From positions 1-27,409 of the IMG/VR virus record IMGVR_UViG_3300044639_002664: 27,409 nucleotides of DNA. One strand, 5' to 3'. Shown piece by piece: positions 12,523 through 18,944 of the stretch. Within the stretch, counting starts at the first letter, position 1. Every line of letters begins with the position of its first letter. Under the pieces are notes generated by a model. That model was given only the letters and a program-made list of their open reading frames with translations. It ran no database searches and had not been told where the DNA came from. The DNA is from a virus. A program made the position numbers and the translations under genes.

Positions 12523-12779
12523 AAAACAAAATAGAAAGAATTGTCGAAAAAGAAGACGGCAGGGTCTTTATTGTGAGTAGTGGCAATACTGCGCCTGTTG
12601 GTTTACCTCAAGAGGTCATTGAAGATCTTGTGGCAGAAGGAATGGATCGAGAGGCAGCAGAGAATATCAAAACCAAAGGAGTCGGCATCAGGATCATGCG
12701 AGCCCCACACATGGAAACTGATGTGCCAGTAGATGACACTACCAAGGATTTGATTAACCGGATACGGGATAAGAAATAG
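12519..12779 (+). CDS. Unrecognised small protein (86 aa)
   Basis: GGAG lies eight bases before the ATG, which overlaps the previous stop. The product opens with two or three strands (ERIVEKEDGRVFIVSSGNTA), followed by a helix (PQEVIEDLVAEGMDREAAEN) and an acidic, loop-rich C-terminus ending in a short Arg/Lys helix (TKDLINRIRDKK). The helix looks like a UBA- or antitoxin-like element, but this is only a resemblance. It closes the unit with two hairpins downstream. Confidence 0.58.
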   Translation: MKNKIERIVEKEDGRVFIVSSGNTAPVGLPQEVIEDLVAEGMDREAAENIKTKGVGIRIMRAPHMETDVPVDDTTKDLINRIRDKK

Positions 12780-12786
12780 TCAAAAT

Positions 12787-12834
12787 TGCTTAAAAATTAA
12801 GCACTAAAGTGTGGCTTTTTAGCCACATTTTTTT
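12787..12834 (+). terminator. Tandem hairpins with terminator
   Basis: The first hairpin is TGCTTA-AAAAT-TAAGCA (12787-12803). The second is TGTGGCT-TTTT-AGCCACA (12810-12827), followed by seven Ts. The next promoter starts two bases after the T tract. Confidence 0.87.
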
Positions 12835-12836
12835 GG

Positions 12837-12865
12837 TTGACCCGATATTCCCATTTTGCTATAAT
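12837..12865 (+). promoter_or_regulatory. Repeated-type sigma70 promoter
   Basis: TTGACC-17-TATAAT with spacer CGATATTCCCATTTTGC and downstream ACTTGTATAG. It belongs to a family of near-identical promoters also at 13115, 16941, 17182 and 17748. Confidence 0.85.
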
Positions 12866-12896
12866 ACTTGTATAGAAACTAAAAAGGTGTCCCAAA

Positions 12897-13118
12897 ATGA
12901 ATCAACAAGAATTTGAAAGCGACGTTAGCTATTTGGTTCGTCCGTTGTTAAACGACAACGAACACGCTGGATTTTTTAGTGATACTGGCACATTGTTTGC
13001 CGCCTGTTCAGAAGAAACTGCTCGCAGTATTTTCCACACATTGAGCCGTAAATTTGGAGTGGGAAAAGTTCAAATCAACGGTCCTATCAATGGCGAATAT
13101 GCTTATGATTTTGTTTGA
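12897..13118 (+). CDS. Unrecognised small early protein (73 aa)
   Basis: AAAAAGG lies about 11 bases before the ATG in a short leader after a strong promoter. The protein starts with an acidic helix (NQQEFESDVSYLVRPLLNDN), then strands and a second helix (EETARSIFHTLSRKFGVGKV), ending in the strand-like GEYAYDFV. The overall beta-alpha arrangement suggests a small single-domain protein; no motif is recognised. The TGA stop (13116-13118) is inside the -35 box of the next promoter. Confidence 0.62.
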   Translation: MNQQEFESDVSYLVRPLLNDNEHAGFFSDTGTLFAACSEETARSIFHTLSRKFGVGKVQINGPINGEYAYDFV

Positions 13119-13143
13119 CTTTTAATTTCCCTTTTGTTATAAT
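13115..13143 (+). promoter_or_regulatory. Repeated-type sigma70 promoter overlapping a stop
   Basis: TTGACT-17-TATAAT, followed by ACTTGTATAG as in the promoters at 12837 and 17748. Inverted TGTATA (13147-13152) / TATACA (13163-13168) lies at the predicted transcript start. Confidence 0.83.
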
Positions 13144-13186
13144 ACTTGTATAGTTTGAAATTTATACAGGAACATGAAGATTTACA

Positions 13187-14449
13187 ATGACAAATAAAAA
13201 ATTATTTAAAAAAATCTTTTGCAAGGAATATCCCAGTTTGGCAGCCGAATTAGACGAACAAGTTGACAGCAAAAAAAGATTTGATGCTCCATTAACCAAC
13301 GGAAAACGTTTGATTTTTACAAAATCTTCTGCTATTGATTCGCAACAAAAACTTGAAAAACTTATTGCTCCATTAAATGGAACAGTTATAAAGGCTTCCG
13401 TCGCCAGTGGCGGAACAAAATACAAAAATTGTGGGTTTTTAGTTTTCTGGAATGGAACACACTATTCTACTTTGCTTAAAGCAATGGCTACAGAAAAACC
13501 ACGCAAGGCATTCTCTCCTGACAATATCGGTCTTGGTGGCAAGGTATATTCACCAGGTGCTATTACTCAATTCCGTCAAGATATTATTAACGGATTAACG
13601 GTTGAATGTGGCATTGATACTAAACTGTTTGATGCGGTTGTTAGTCTTTTACTCAATGTTGAAACTGCCGCACCACTGTCTGCAGATTTTCTTAAAATGA
13701 AATCAAAAGACTTAAATTCAATTATCTGCGACTTTGGAGAAGTTCTTTGTGCGTATCAAGATCTGTTTGCTGGGGTAGCAAAAAACGAAATCAAGTTTCC
13801 AATAAAGTCAAACGAAATTGTTGTAGACTACTGGAGAGACGGTAAGATTATCAGCGTAAAAGGGCCTCAAGGTGGTGGCAAACTTAATCTAGTAAAGTAT
13901 CTAACAGGGTTGACTGGACAGTCTGATATTTCTAACTTTTTATTAGCACACGCTAAACATAATAGGGAAGATTATTTTAAATATGCAGCAAAGATTTGCC
14001 CGTGGATTAATGAAATTGTCTTGCTAATTGGAGGAACAACAGTTCAAGATTTAGAAAAATTTATTAGAGTTCCTGGGTCATATGATAAATTTTATCAGTT
14101 GTTAAATGGAGACTTATTTCCTAGAGTCGGGGTACCAAAGAAAAATCAAGCAGTCGATTGGCGTCGACGTTGGGAACAAGAGTACAGTCTTAATCCAATT
14201 TGGTTTTCGATTATCACACTTATGACTCGATGGGGGCAAGTAGATAAAAAAACTATTACTGAAGTTAGTAGTGTAATGAAACCGTTGTTTTCAACTGAAA
14301 AGTTTGTTAACATAAGTATTGATAGCGTAAATATTAAAACAACTGAAATATTTTTTAAAGATGTTGATACCTGGATTACACACTATCATAGTAATGCAGG
14401 CGGAGCGTGGGCCAATTGGCCTAGTATTAGAGTATCGGAAACGAAATGA
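13187..14449 (+). CDS. Possible PD-(D/E)xK nuclease paired with methylase (420 aa)
   Basis: I do not recognise this family with certainty. A block starting DFGEVLCAY (Glu185) is followed by IVVDYWRDGKIISVKGPQGG (Asp214, Lys225), an E...D...xK order with strands and a helix that fits a PD-(D/E)xK nuclease core with SVK instead of ExK. The N-terminal half has a beta/Gly-rich segment (GTVIKASVASGGTKYKNCGF), the C-terminal half is helical with an Arg/Trp-rich patch (VDWRRRWEQEY). It overlaps a DNA methyltransferase by ATGA, so a restriction-modification pair is plausible. More A+T-rich than its neighbours, suggesting transfer. Its weak ribosome site follows a seven-codon ORF (13174-13197). Confidence 0.6.
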   Translation: MTNKKLFKKIFCKEYPSLAAELDEQVDSKKRFDAPLTNGKRLIFTKSSAIDSQQKLEKLIAPLNGTVIKASVASGGTKYKNCGFLVFWNGTHYSTLLKAMATEKPRKAFSPDNIGLGGKVYSPGAITQFRQDIINGLTVECGIDTKLFDAVVSLLLNVETAAPLSADFLKMKSKDLNSIICDFGEVLCAYQDLFAGVAKNEIKFPIKSNEIVVDYWRDGKIISVKGPQGGGKLNLVKYLTGLTGQSDISNFLLAHAKHNREDYFKYAAKICPWINEIVLLIGGTTVQDLEKFIRVPGSYDKFYQLLNGDLFPRVGVPKKNQAVDWRRRWEQEYSLNPIWFSIITLMTRWGQVDKKTITEVSSVMKPLFSTEKFVNISIDSVNIKTTEIFFKDVDTWITHYHSNAGGAWANWPSIRVSETK

Positions 14450-15387
14450 TTACAACAATTAACGGCGACATGTTAACCGTGTCTGATCAAATTGCAGATG
14501 GTTCAATTGACCTACTGTTGACAGACCCACCATATAATATTAGTGAAGATGGTGCTCAGCCAGTTTGGATTGACAAAGAAACTGGTAAAAATAAAACAAC
14601 TATTCACAATCAAAAGTTTAGCGAAAGTTTTGAACAAGATTGGGATGATGTGGGGCACGACGAATTCCTGCAACAAATTAACGGCTGGGCTAATGTCTGG
14701 TTTAAAAAAATCCGCAAAGGTGGTAGTTTTGCCATATTCATTAGCGACCAATATGTAAGTTATCTTTGGACTGCAATGGAGAACGCAGGGTTTGAGCCCA
14801 AACGTGTTTGGACCTGGAAAAAGCCTGCGGCAGTTCCGTTTAATCGCCAGGTTAATCCGGTGAGTGCCTGCGAGTATGTGTTATTTGGTATTAAACCAAA
14901 GGGCTCTAGAACTTTTAATGCAGATACTACTAAAGGTTCAATTGTTGAACGATACGCATCAGCAGACAAGGTTAGTAGTATTGTTTATAAAATGATTAAA
15001 GACGCAGATAATCTTGACAATCTTGACAAGGTTTTTGATGAGGCAAAAAAAGAAGCAACTCGAATGCTAGCAGATCGAAAGAAAAGCGACGAAGGATTAA
15101 TACAATGTATTATTCCAAATACTATAACGTATAGTGGTGGACTAGGTAAGGGAAAAATACATCCTACCCAAAAACCTACAGAAATATTAGAATACTTCAT
15201 TGAATTGTTAAGCAACCAAGGAGATACAGTATTAGATACATTTGCAGGAAGCGGTTCCACTGGTGTTGCTTGTAATAACCGAAATAGACATTGCATCTTA
15301 GTTGAACGCGATCCGTCTATGTTTGAAAAAATGAAAACAAGAATTGATAATACAACTTTGATATCTAATGTACTTGAATTTACTTGA
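14446..15387 (+). CDS. Beta-class N6-adenine/N4-cytosine DNA methyltransferase (313 aa)
   Basis: Motif IV DPPYN (27-31) comes before the SAM-binding motif I DTFAGSGSTGVA (264-275), with HPTQKP (239-244) just ahead of it, the order of the beta class. DPPY usually means N6-adenine methylation. The target-recognition part lies between, with an unusually charged insertion of about 45 residues (about 168-212, helical, Lys/Asp-rich). It transfers methyl from SAM to a specific DNA site. The recognition sequence is unknown. It may protect phage DNA from host restriction, or from the product of the overlapping upstream gene. Confidence 0.92.
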   Translation: MITTINGDMLTVSDQIADGSIDLLLTDPPYNISEDGAQPVWIDKETGKNKTTIHNQKFSESFEQDWDDVGHDEFLQQINGWANVWFKKIRKGGSFAIFISDQYVSYLWTAMENAGFEPKRVWTWKKPAAVPFNRQVNPVSACEYVLFGIKPKGSRTFNADTTKGSIVERYASADKVSSIVYKMIKDADNLDNLDKVFDEAKKEATRMLADRKKSDEGLIQCIIPNTITYSGGLGKGKIHPTQKPTEILEYFIELLSNQGDTVLDTFAGSGSTGVACNNRNRHCILVERDPSMFEKMKTRIDNTTLISNVLEFT

Positions 15388-15412
15388 CCAATAACCCATA
15401 ACCTGTTATACT
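15384..15412 (+). promoter_or_regulatory. Sigma70 promoter overlapping a stop codon
   Basis: TTGACC-17-TATACT. The TGA stop of the methyltransferase (15385-15387) is inside the -35 box. The predicted start near 15419 precedes a leader with TTGGAG. Confidence 0.8.
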
Positions 15413-15443
15413 TGTTTGTCTTTAACTTTTTGGAGTAAAAATT

Positions 15444-16571
15444 ATGGCTCGACCCATTGTGTCTAATCTAATGGTGAATCCGTTTGCACCTGTGCCCAAA
15501 GCAGTTCAAACACCAATGGTGTCAACTGGCAATATCTATGATCCACTGGTATCTCGGGCTATGGCCATTGCCAATGAAGATGACATACAAGAGGCTATAG
15601 AAAATCTTCGAGAACGACTGCAAGGCGAGCAGTACACACAAGAACACTTTGGTCGGCTTGAATTACAGCCTGCCAGCCTGGTTGATATCAACATTGACAT
15701 TCAGCGCCTGTTGGAAATTCCACACATTGGCAAAAATATCATTGAGTTGTTTGATCCCAGAATCATGCAACCACTCAATGTAATTTACATCAAAGAAACT
15801 GGGCGATACAGTGCCTGGGAGGGCCAGCAAAGTGGTACTGCCTTTGCCTTGATGATGCATTTTGGGTTGATCTCTCCAGACACACTGATACAATGTAAAG
15901 TTGTGGATGACGACCTTCGAGTACCTGGGTCTGACTTGGTAGGTGAAGCAGTGGGCAATCTTGGTTTCCGTTGTATCAACTACAAGGGACGCAAAGAACC
16001 AGATCTATTTTACATCTACCGCAGTATGGTCAATGGTGTGCGTCTTTACAACAGCACCTTGACTGAAGATCTGCAGGCCAATGAAATACAAAATATATTG
16101 CAAACTCACAACATGTTTGCGGCACCGGGACTGGAAGCACGAGGGCAAAAAGCCAAGCCGGGCATGATTACTCACATCAGTAGCATGTTGAAACTGGCAG
16201 GACATGGCACCGATAACTTTGATGTAAGCAAGGAAGATTTGGATTGGGTGCTGGCCTGGCACAACAAATACTATGCCAGTGAAAAAGGTGTGGATGGTGG
16301 CTATCTAATTACATTTGGACGCTTTGCCACACTGTGTCGTGAACAGGACATAGAAATTACCAAAGAACACGAGTTGGAGTTTTACCAACACATGAAACGT
16401 TATGGTTCTCCTAAGGCATTCCACCAAGATTGCAAAACACGATACAAGAGAATGTTTGGCGGATGGTCTGATGCTTGCCTGTTGCCAATTTGGCACAAAG
16501 ATTACATGAAACGCGGCGGAACCTTACCATTGCCAACAATCAAGAACTACAATGAATACAAATCTCTCTGA
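15444..16571 (+). CDS. ParB-like domain protein (375 aa)
   Basis: TTTTTGGAG lies about nine bases upstream of the ATG. Residues 100-140 read like a degenerate ParB/sulfiredoxin-type fold: LFDPRIMQPLNVIYIKETGR, then YSAWEGQQSGTAFALMMHFG, matching the strand-turn (G.Y...DGQ.R..A) of ParB N-terminal domains, with WEGQQS in place of IDGQHR. The C-terminal two thirds are helical, with basic residues and an Arg/Lys/Trp-rich end (YKRMFGGWSDACLLPIWHKD). ParB-like domains bind CTP or DNA, or act as nucleases; loss of the Arg/His residues makes catalysis uncertain. Overlaps the next gene by 20 bases. Confidence 0.6.
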   Translation: MARPIVSNLMVNPFAPVPKAVQTPMVSTGNIYDPLVSRAMAIANEDDIQEAIENLRERLQGEQYTQEHFGRLELQPASLVDINIDIQRLLEIPHIGKNIIELFDPRIMQPLNVIYIKETGRYSAWEGQQSGTAFALMMHFGLISPDTLIQCKVVDDDLRVPGSDLVGEAVGNLGFRCINYKGRKEPDLFYIYRSMVNGVRLYNSTLTEDLQANEIQNILQTHNMFAAPGLEARGQKAKPGMITHISSMLKLAGHGTDNFDVSKEDLDWVLAWHNKYYASEKGVDGGYLITFGRFATLCREQDIEITKEHELEFYQHMKRYGSPKAFHQDCKTRYKRMFGGWSDACLLPIWHKDYMKRGGTLPLPTIKNYNEYKSL

Positions 16572-16923
16572 TCTGCATCATTTCTATCTCTGGCGTCATC
16601 GCTTTGTGGATGATGACACTGACGCTGTAATTTCTCGTACCTGTTTTGGTATCACTACCAATTTGGATTCTAGACAAAATGGGTATGAAGGTCATGTGGG
16701 CCATGCTATCCGGTGGGCTGGAGTATGGCACGGGCCCGAGCGTCAAATACGCGAACTAGAGCATCGTCTCAAAACAGCATTTAGAGATTATCTAGTTGCC
16801 GGGCACAATGACTATGTTTACGAATGGGTGGATGAAACTGTCCCATTTGAGAGCATACAAAATTGGGTCGAGTGGGAAGTTGAAAACACCTTTGCTGACA
16901 TTGTCAAACTGAGTGTTGTATAA
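16552..16923 (+). CDS. GIY-YIG-like nuclease domain protein (123 aa)
   Basis: The order HFYLWRHRF (about 10-18), CFGITTNLDSRQNGYEGH (31-48) and PERQIRELEHRLKTAFRDY (62-80) parallels the GIY strand, YIG strand, catalytic Arg and Glu helix of GIY-YIG nucleases. FYL replaces GIY, FGI replaces YIG, Arg41 and Glu70 are in place. It has no obvious extra DNA-binding domain. It could be an active small nuclease or a degenerate relative. It lacks a clear ribosome site and begins inside the previous gene by 20 bases, so translation is probably coupled. Confidence 0.52.
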   Translation: MNTNLSDLHHFYLWRHRFVDDDTDAVISRTCFGITTNLDSRQNGYEGHVGHAIRWAGVWHGPERQIRELEHRLKTAFRDYLVAGHNDYVYEWVDETVPFESIQNWVEWEVENTFADIVKLSVV

Positions 16924-16940
16924 AAACAACACTATTTCGG

Positions 16941-16969
16941 TTGACCAATTATTGCCATTTTGCTATAAT
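16941..16969 (+). promoter_or_regulatory. Repeated-type promoter for a leaderless gene
   Basis: TTGACC-17-TATAAT with spacer AATTATTGCCATTTTGC. Six bases separate the -10 box from the next ATG, so the predicted +1 is the A of the start codon at 16976. Confidence 0.83.
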
Positions 16970-16975
16970 TAGAGT

Positions 16976-17176
16976 ATGAAAAATGCAACATTATCCCGTC
17001 CCGAACTCCTAAACGAGTTTGAAGTTCTCCAGGTAGCAGACTACATGGAGCAAAAATACCCTGATTTACACTATACAATGGCACCGGGAAATGAGTGCAT
17101 TTGGGTGTACTACCAAAGTATTAACATGTACTTTGTGTTTAGAGCCGGAAAAATAGCCGACATACAGGTAGACTAA
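16976..17176 (+). CDS. Small early protein, probably leaderless (66 aa)
   Basis: ATG 16976 lies seven bases after the -10 box, with no room for a ribosome site, so the mRNA is predicted to be leaderless. No later in-frame ATG would leave a sensible leader without cutting the first third of the protein. The product is a small alpha/beta protein: an N-terminal helix (RPELLNEFEVLQVADYMEQK), then strands (DLHYTMAPGNECIWVYYQS, INMYFVFRAGKIADIQVD). No known family. Its own repeated-type promoter suggests early expression. Confidence 0.6.
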   Translation: MKNATLSRPELLNEFEVLQVADYMEQKYPDLHYTMAPGNECIWVYYQSINMYFVFRAGKIADIQVD

Positions 17177-17181
17177 AACGG

Positions 17182-17210
17182 TTGACCAAATATTCCCATT
17201 TTGCTATAAT
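17182..17210 (+). promoter_or_regulatory. Repeated-type sigma70 promoter
   Basis: TTGACC-17-TATAAT, spacer AAATATTCCCATTTTGC, then AGAAGTATAG. Nearly identical to the promoters at 12837 and 16941. Confidence 0.87.
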
Positions 17211-17241
17211 AGAAGTATAGTAAGTAAAAAGGAGTTCAAAA

Positions 17242-17520
17242 ATGTCATACGTAATCGTAGCCAAAGGTACCGGATTAATCGTCACAGACGGTCCCAATAA
17301 AACCCGTGCATACAAAACTTTTGGTGCGGCCAAGGCAACTCGAACACGTCTTTGCCGCAAAGCAGGTTGGAACGAAAGCCAACTGAACATTGTGGCTCGT
17401 GCAACCTACACCGCACCTCGAATCACTGTTCGCAACATGATGACAGGCAAGGCTGTAGAAATTGATGCTGACACACCTTGGGCTTGCCGAGTTGACAGCG
17501 AAGCATTCTGGAGCAATTGA
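17242..17520 (+). CDS. Small basic phage protein (92 aa)
   Basis: AAAAAGGAG lies eight bases before the ATG. The protein is basic, with strand-like ends and an Arg/Lys-rich centre (KTRAYKTFGAAKATRTRLCR, then KAGWNESQLNIVARATYTA), then RITVRNMMTGKAVEIDADTP. The SYVIVAKGTGLIVTDG start and central GAAKATRTR helix recall small proteins of aquatic phages whose role is unknown. Nucleic-acid binding is plausible from charge. Followed by a second gene two bases after its stop. Confidence 0.65.
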   Translation: MSYVIVAKGTGLIVTDGPNKTRAYKTFGAAKATRTRLCRKAGWNESQLNIVARATYTAPRITVRNMMTGKAVEIDADTPWACRVDSEAFWSN

Positions 17521-17521
17521 T

Positions 17522-17758
17522 ATGATGCACAAAAACATACAAAAACTCATTAACGATTGCCAGGCAATTCTGGACCGAGATCCCTTGGATCAGATGGAAG
17601 ACACTCATGCCATTCTCACTCGCTTCACGCAGGCTCTTGCAGTAGAACTAGGCGAGATTGTGGTAGCAAGTCCTTACATGGAAGGAACTCGCATGTACTT
17701 TGACGAGAAGATTGCTCGCTACGAAATTAAAAATGCTGTGGGTTTGGTTGACCAATAA
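17522..17758 (+). CDS. Unrecognised small helical protein (78 aa)
   Basis: Start at ATG 17522, with GGAG at 17511-17514 inside the previous gene; longer in-frame starts lie within that gene. The product is mainly helical: NIQKLINDCQAILDRDPLDQ, then AILTRFTQALAVELGEIVVA, then strands and a last helix (FDEKIARYEIKNAVGLVDQ). No recognisable motif. The last codons (GTTGACCAA) contain the -35 box of the next promoter. Confidence 0.62.
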   Translation: MMHKNIQKLINDCQAILDRDPLDQMEDTHAILTRFTQALAVELGEIVVASPYMEGTRMYFDEKIARYEIKNAVGLVDQ

Positions 17759-17776
17759 ACTCTAATTTGTTATAAT
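17748..17776 (+). promoter_or_regulatory. Repeated-type sigma70 promoter inside a gene end
   Basis: TTGACC-17-TATAAT, then ACTTGTATAG as at 12837 and 13115. The -35 box is within the last coding codons of the 17522 gene. Confidence 0.85.
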
Positions 17777-17804
17777 ACTTGTATAGAAATTAAAAAGGAT
17801 TTAA

Positions 17805-18041
17805 ATGATTTTAGACCTACACATGAGGCCCACCATTTGTTTTGACAGTGCAAATCATCAACATCGCAAATGGTTTTCTGAGTTCCAAAAAAATCGCACA
17901 TGGAGCAAGTGCCCGGTTCGTTTTGCAGTGCCAGGCGACAGCAGTGGTGGCGACTTGGTTGCAATGATCCAAAAATCTCTGTTGGTGTATTACGTTTCCA
18001 AAGAGTTTTCTCCACGTAAACAGAAAGTGAATGTATCATGA
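17805..18041 (+). CDS. Unrecognised small basic protein (78 aa)
   Basis: AAAAAGGATT precedes ATG 17805. The product is basic with an N-terminal strand (MILDLHMRPTICFDSANHQH), a helix with Lys/Arg and Trp (RKWFSEFQKNRTWSKCPVRF), a short Gly/Ser loop and a hydrophobic helix (DLVAMIQKSLLVYYVSKEFS) before a Lys-rich tail. It could be a DNA-binding or inhibitor protein; the family is not recognised. The stop overlaps the next gene by ATGA. Confidence 0.6.
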   Translation: MILDLHMRPTICFDSANHQHRKWFSEFQKNRTWSKCPVRFAVPGDSSGGDLVAMIQKSLLVYYVSKEFSPRKQKVNVS

Positions 18042-18163
18042 GATTCGTTATAGGATTCGTTTTGGGTTTGGTAGTGGCAAGTGTGGGCTTCTCAGGCATT
18101 GCTCGTATGTTGGACCGTGGCGTCCAAACTATCCAAACCCAAAGTCAAGAATTGGCCAAGTGA
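18038..18163 (+). CDS. Single-span membrane peptide (41 aa)
   Basis: ATG 18038 overlaps the previous stop (ATGA), and the frame is open to TGA 18161-18163. The product is one hydrophobic Gly/Val-rich helix (FVIGFVLGLVVASVGFSG, about residues 3-20) followed by a short polar helix (MLDRGVQTIQTQSQELAK). This is a typical single-span inner-membrane peptide with the charged tail outside the membrane. It could modulate lysis or be an accessory of the preceding protein. Below usual annotation length. Confidence 0.6.
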   Translation: MRFVIGFVLGLVVASVGFSGIARMLDRGVQTIQTQSQELAK

Positions 18164-18191
18164 TTTTGGCAAACCAGAATACACTTTGTGG

Positions 18192-18220
18192 TTGACAATC
18201 TAAACAAGATCAACTACAAT
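18192..18220 (+). promoter_or_regulatory. Sigma70 promoter
   Basis: TTGACA-17-TACAAT. The predicted start near 18227 is the first base of a hairpin. Confidence 0.72.
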
Positions 18221-18226
18221 ATGTAT

Positions 18227-18256
18227 ATGTTGAGCAGTAAGGCACAACATTTTTTT
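18227..18256 (+). promoter_or_regulatory. 5'-terminal hairpin followed by a T tract
   Basis: ATGTTG (18227-18232) pairs with CAACAT (18245-18250), with an inner GC/GC pair, and seven Ts follow. It starts exactly at the predicted +1. It could attenuate or protect the transcript of the 18290 gene. Confidence 0.42.
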
Positions 18257-18289
18257 AAACTTAGATAGGCAACTTTAAAAGGCAACATT

Positions 18290-18643
18290 ATGACAGAAAA
18301 ACTCTTTACAGTAGCAGGTACCGCAACTAACGCTGATGGTACAACAAAGGCTCGTTTTGCTAACGACTTGGTGGCTCGCATCAAGATCCTCAACAAGGCC
18401 AAATGCACTGCCATTAACTTGGTAGAACTGCCCTCGCCCATGACAAAACTGCAGGCTCTGCAGTTCTTGCAGGACACACAGGGCTACACAGGTGACGCCA
18501 GTTACGCTGTGGCTAACAAATTGGCTGAGAAAACCCGAGTCGCTAAAAAAGGCGAAGTTAAGATCTCTGCCAAGAGTGCCAAACCTTCCAAGGCCAAGAG
18601 CACTGTGACTGCTGAGCAGTTGGTAGAAGCTGCCAAAGTCTAA
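18290..18643 (+). CDS. Basic early phage protein (117 aa)
   Basis: AAAAGGCAAC is the ribosome region of ATG 18290. The first ~75 residues form a folded domain (TEKLFTVAGTATNADGTTKA, then RFANDLVARIKILNKAKCTA, then LPSPMTKLQALQFLQDTQGY), and residues 78-104 are a Lys-rich, low-complexity tail (NKLAEKTRVAKKGEVKISAK) suited to nucleic-acid contact. The VAGTATNADGTTKARFANDL block is one I associate with small proteins of T4-like aquatic phages, unassigned. Monocistronic, with a strong terminator 20 bases downstream. Confidence 0.68.
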   Translation: MTEKLFTVAGTATNADGTTKARFANDLVARIKILNKAKCTAINLVELPSPMTKLQALQFLQDTQGYTGDASYAVANKLAEKTRVAKKGEVKISAKSAKPSKAKSTVTAEQLVEAAKV

Positions 18644-18661
18644 ACAACTTGGGCACAAAAC

Positions 18662-18685
18662 AAAGCGGCTCCGGCCGCTTTTTTT
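18662..18685 (+). terminator. Strong rho-independent terminator
   Basis: AAAGCGGC-TCCG-GCCGCTTT forms an 8-bp GC-rich stem with a T tract ending at 18685. Confidence 0.92.
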
Positions 18686-18691
18686 ATTAAG

Positions 18692-18700
18692 TGTTATAAC
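18692..18700 (+). promoter_or_regulatory. Possible extended -10 promoter
   Basis: TGTTATAAC has the TGn extension and a -10 box one mismatch from TATAAT, with no -35 box at the right spacing. The predicted start is at about 18707, one base before the ATG at 18708. Confidence 0.4.
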
Positions 18701-18707
18701 TAATACT

Positions 18708-18944
18708 ATGCTAGAAGACGAAAAACTAGATGAAGACATCCGAGCACATGTGCTGAGTTTAATGTATGTACTTTATGAATACGGATTACGAGACGTTCAC
18801 ATGGGCGGGCTGTTGCGCATACTGGGAGTGCCAGATACCGTGGCCGCAGGGTTTGATGACAAGGTATTGGGATTAGATGCTGACTTTGCTAAGTATATGA
18901 ACGACATTCAGTCGGGCAGAGACTTGAGCCAAACACTACATTGA
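18708..18944 (+). CDS. Unrecognised small acidic protein (78 aa)
   Basis: ATG 18708 lies eight bases after an extended -10 box and has no ribosome site, so it may be leaderless. The product is an acidic helical protein: EDEKLDEDIRAHVLSLMYVL, then YEYGLRDVHMGGLLRILGVP, then ADFAKYMNDIQSGRDL. The order LRDVHMGGLLRILGV looks like a conserved loop-helix element, and I have met similar phage proteins without function. Its TGA overlaps the next ATG. Confidence 0.6.
   Translation: MLEDEKLDEDIRAHVLSLMYVLYEYGLRDVHMGGLLRILGVPDTVAAGFDDKVLGLDADFAKYMNDIQSGRDLSQTLH

Noticed and set aside
12131-12586. Open frame on the minus strand over the structured leader
   Set aside because: Composition is not protein-like, no ribosome site, and it overlaps genes with good starts on the + strand.
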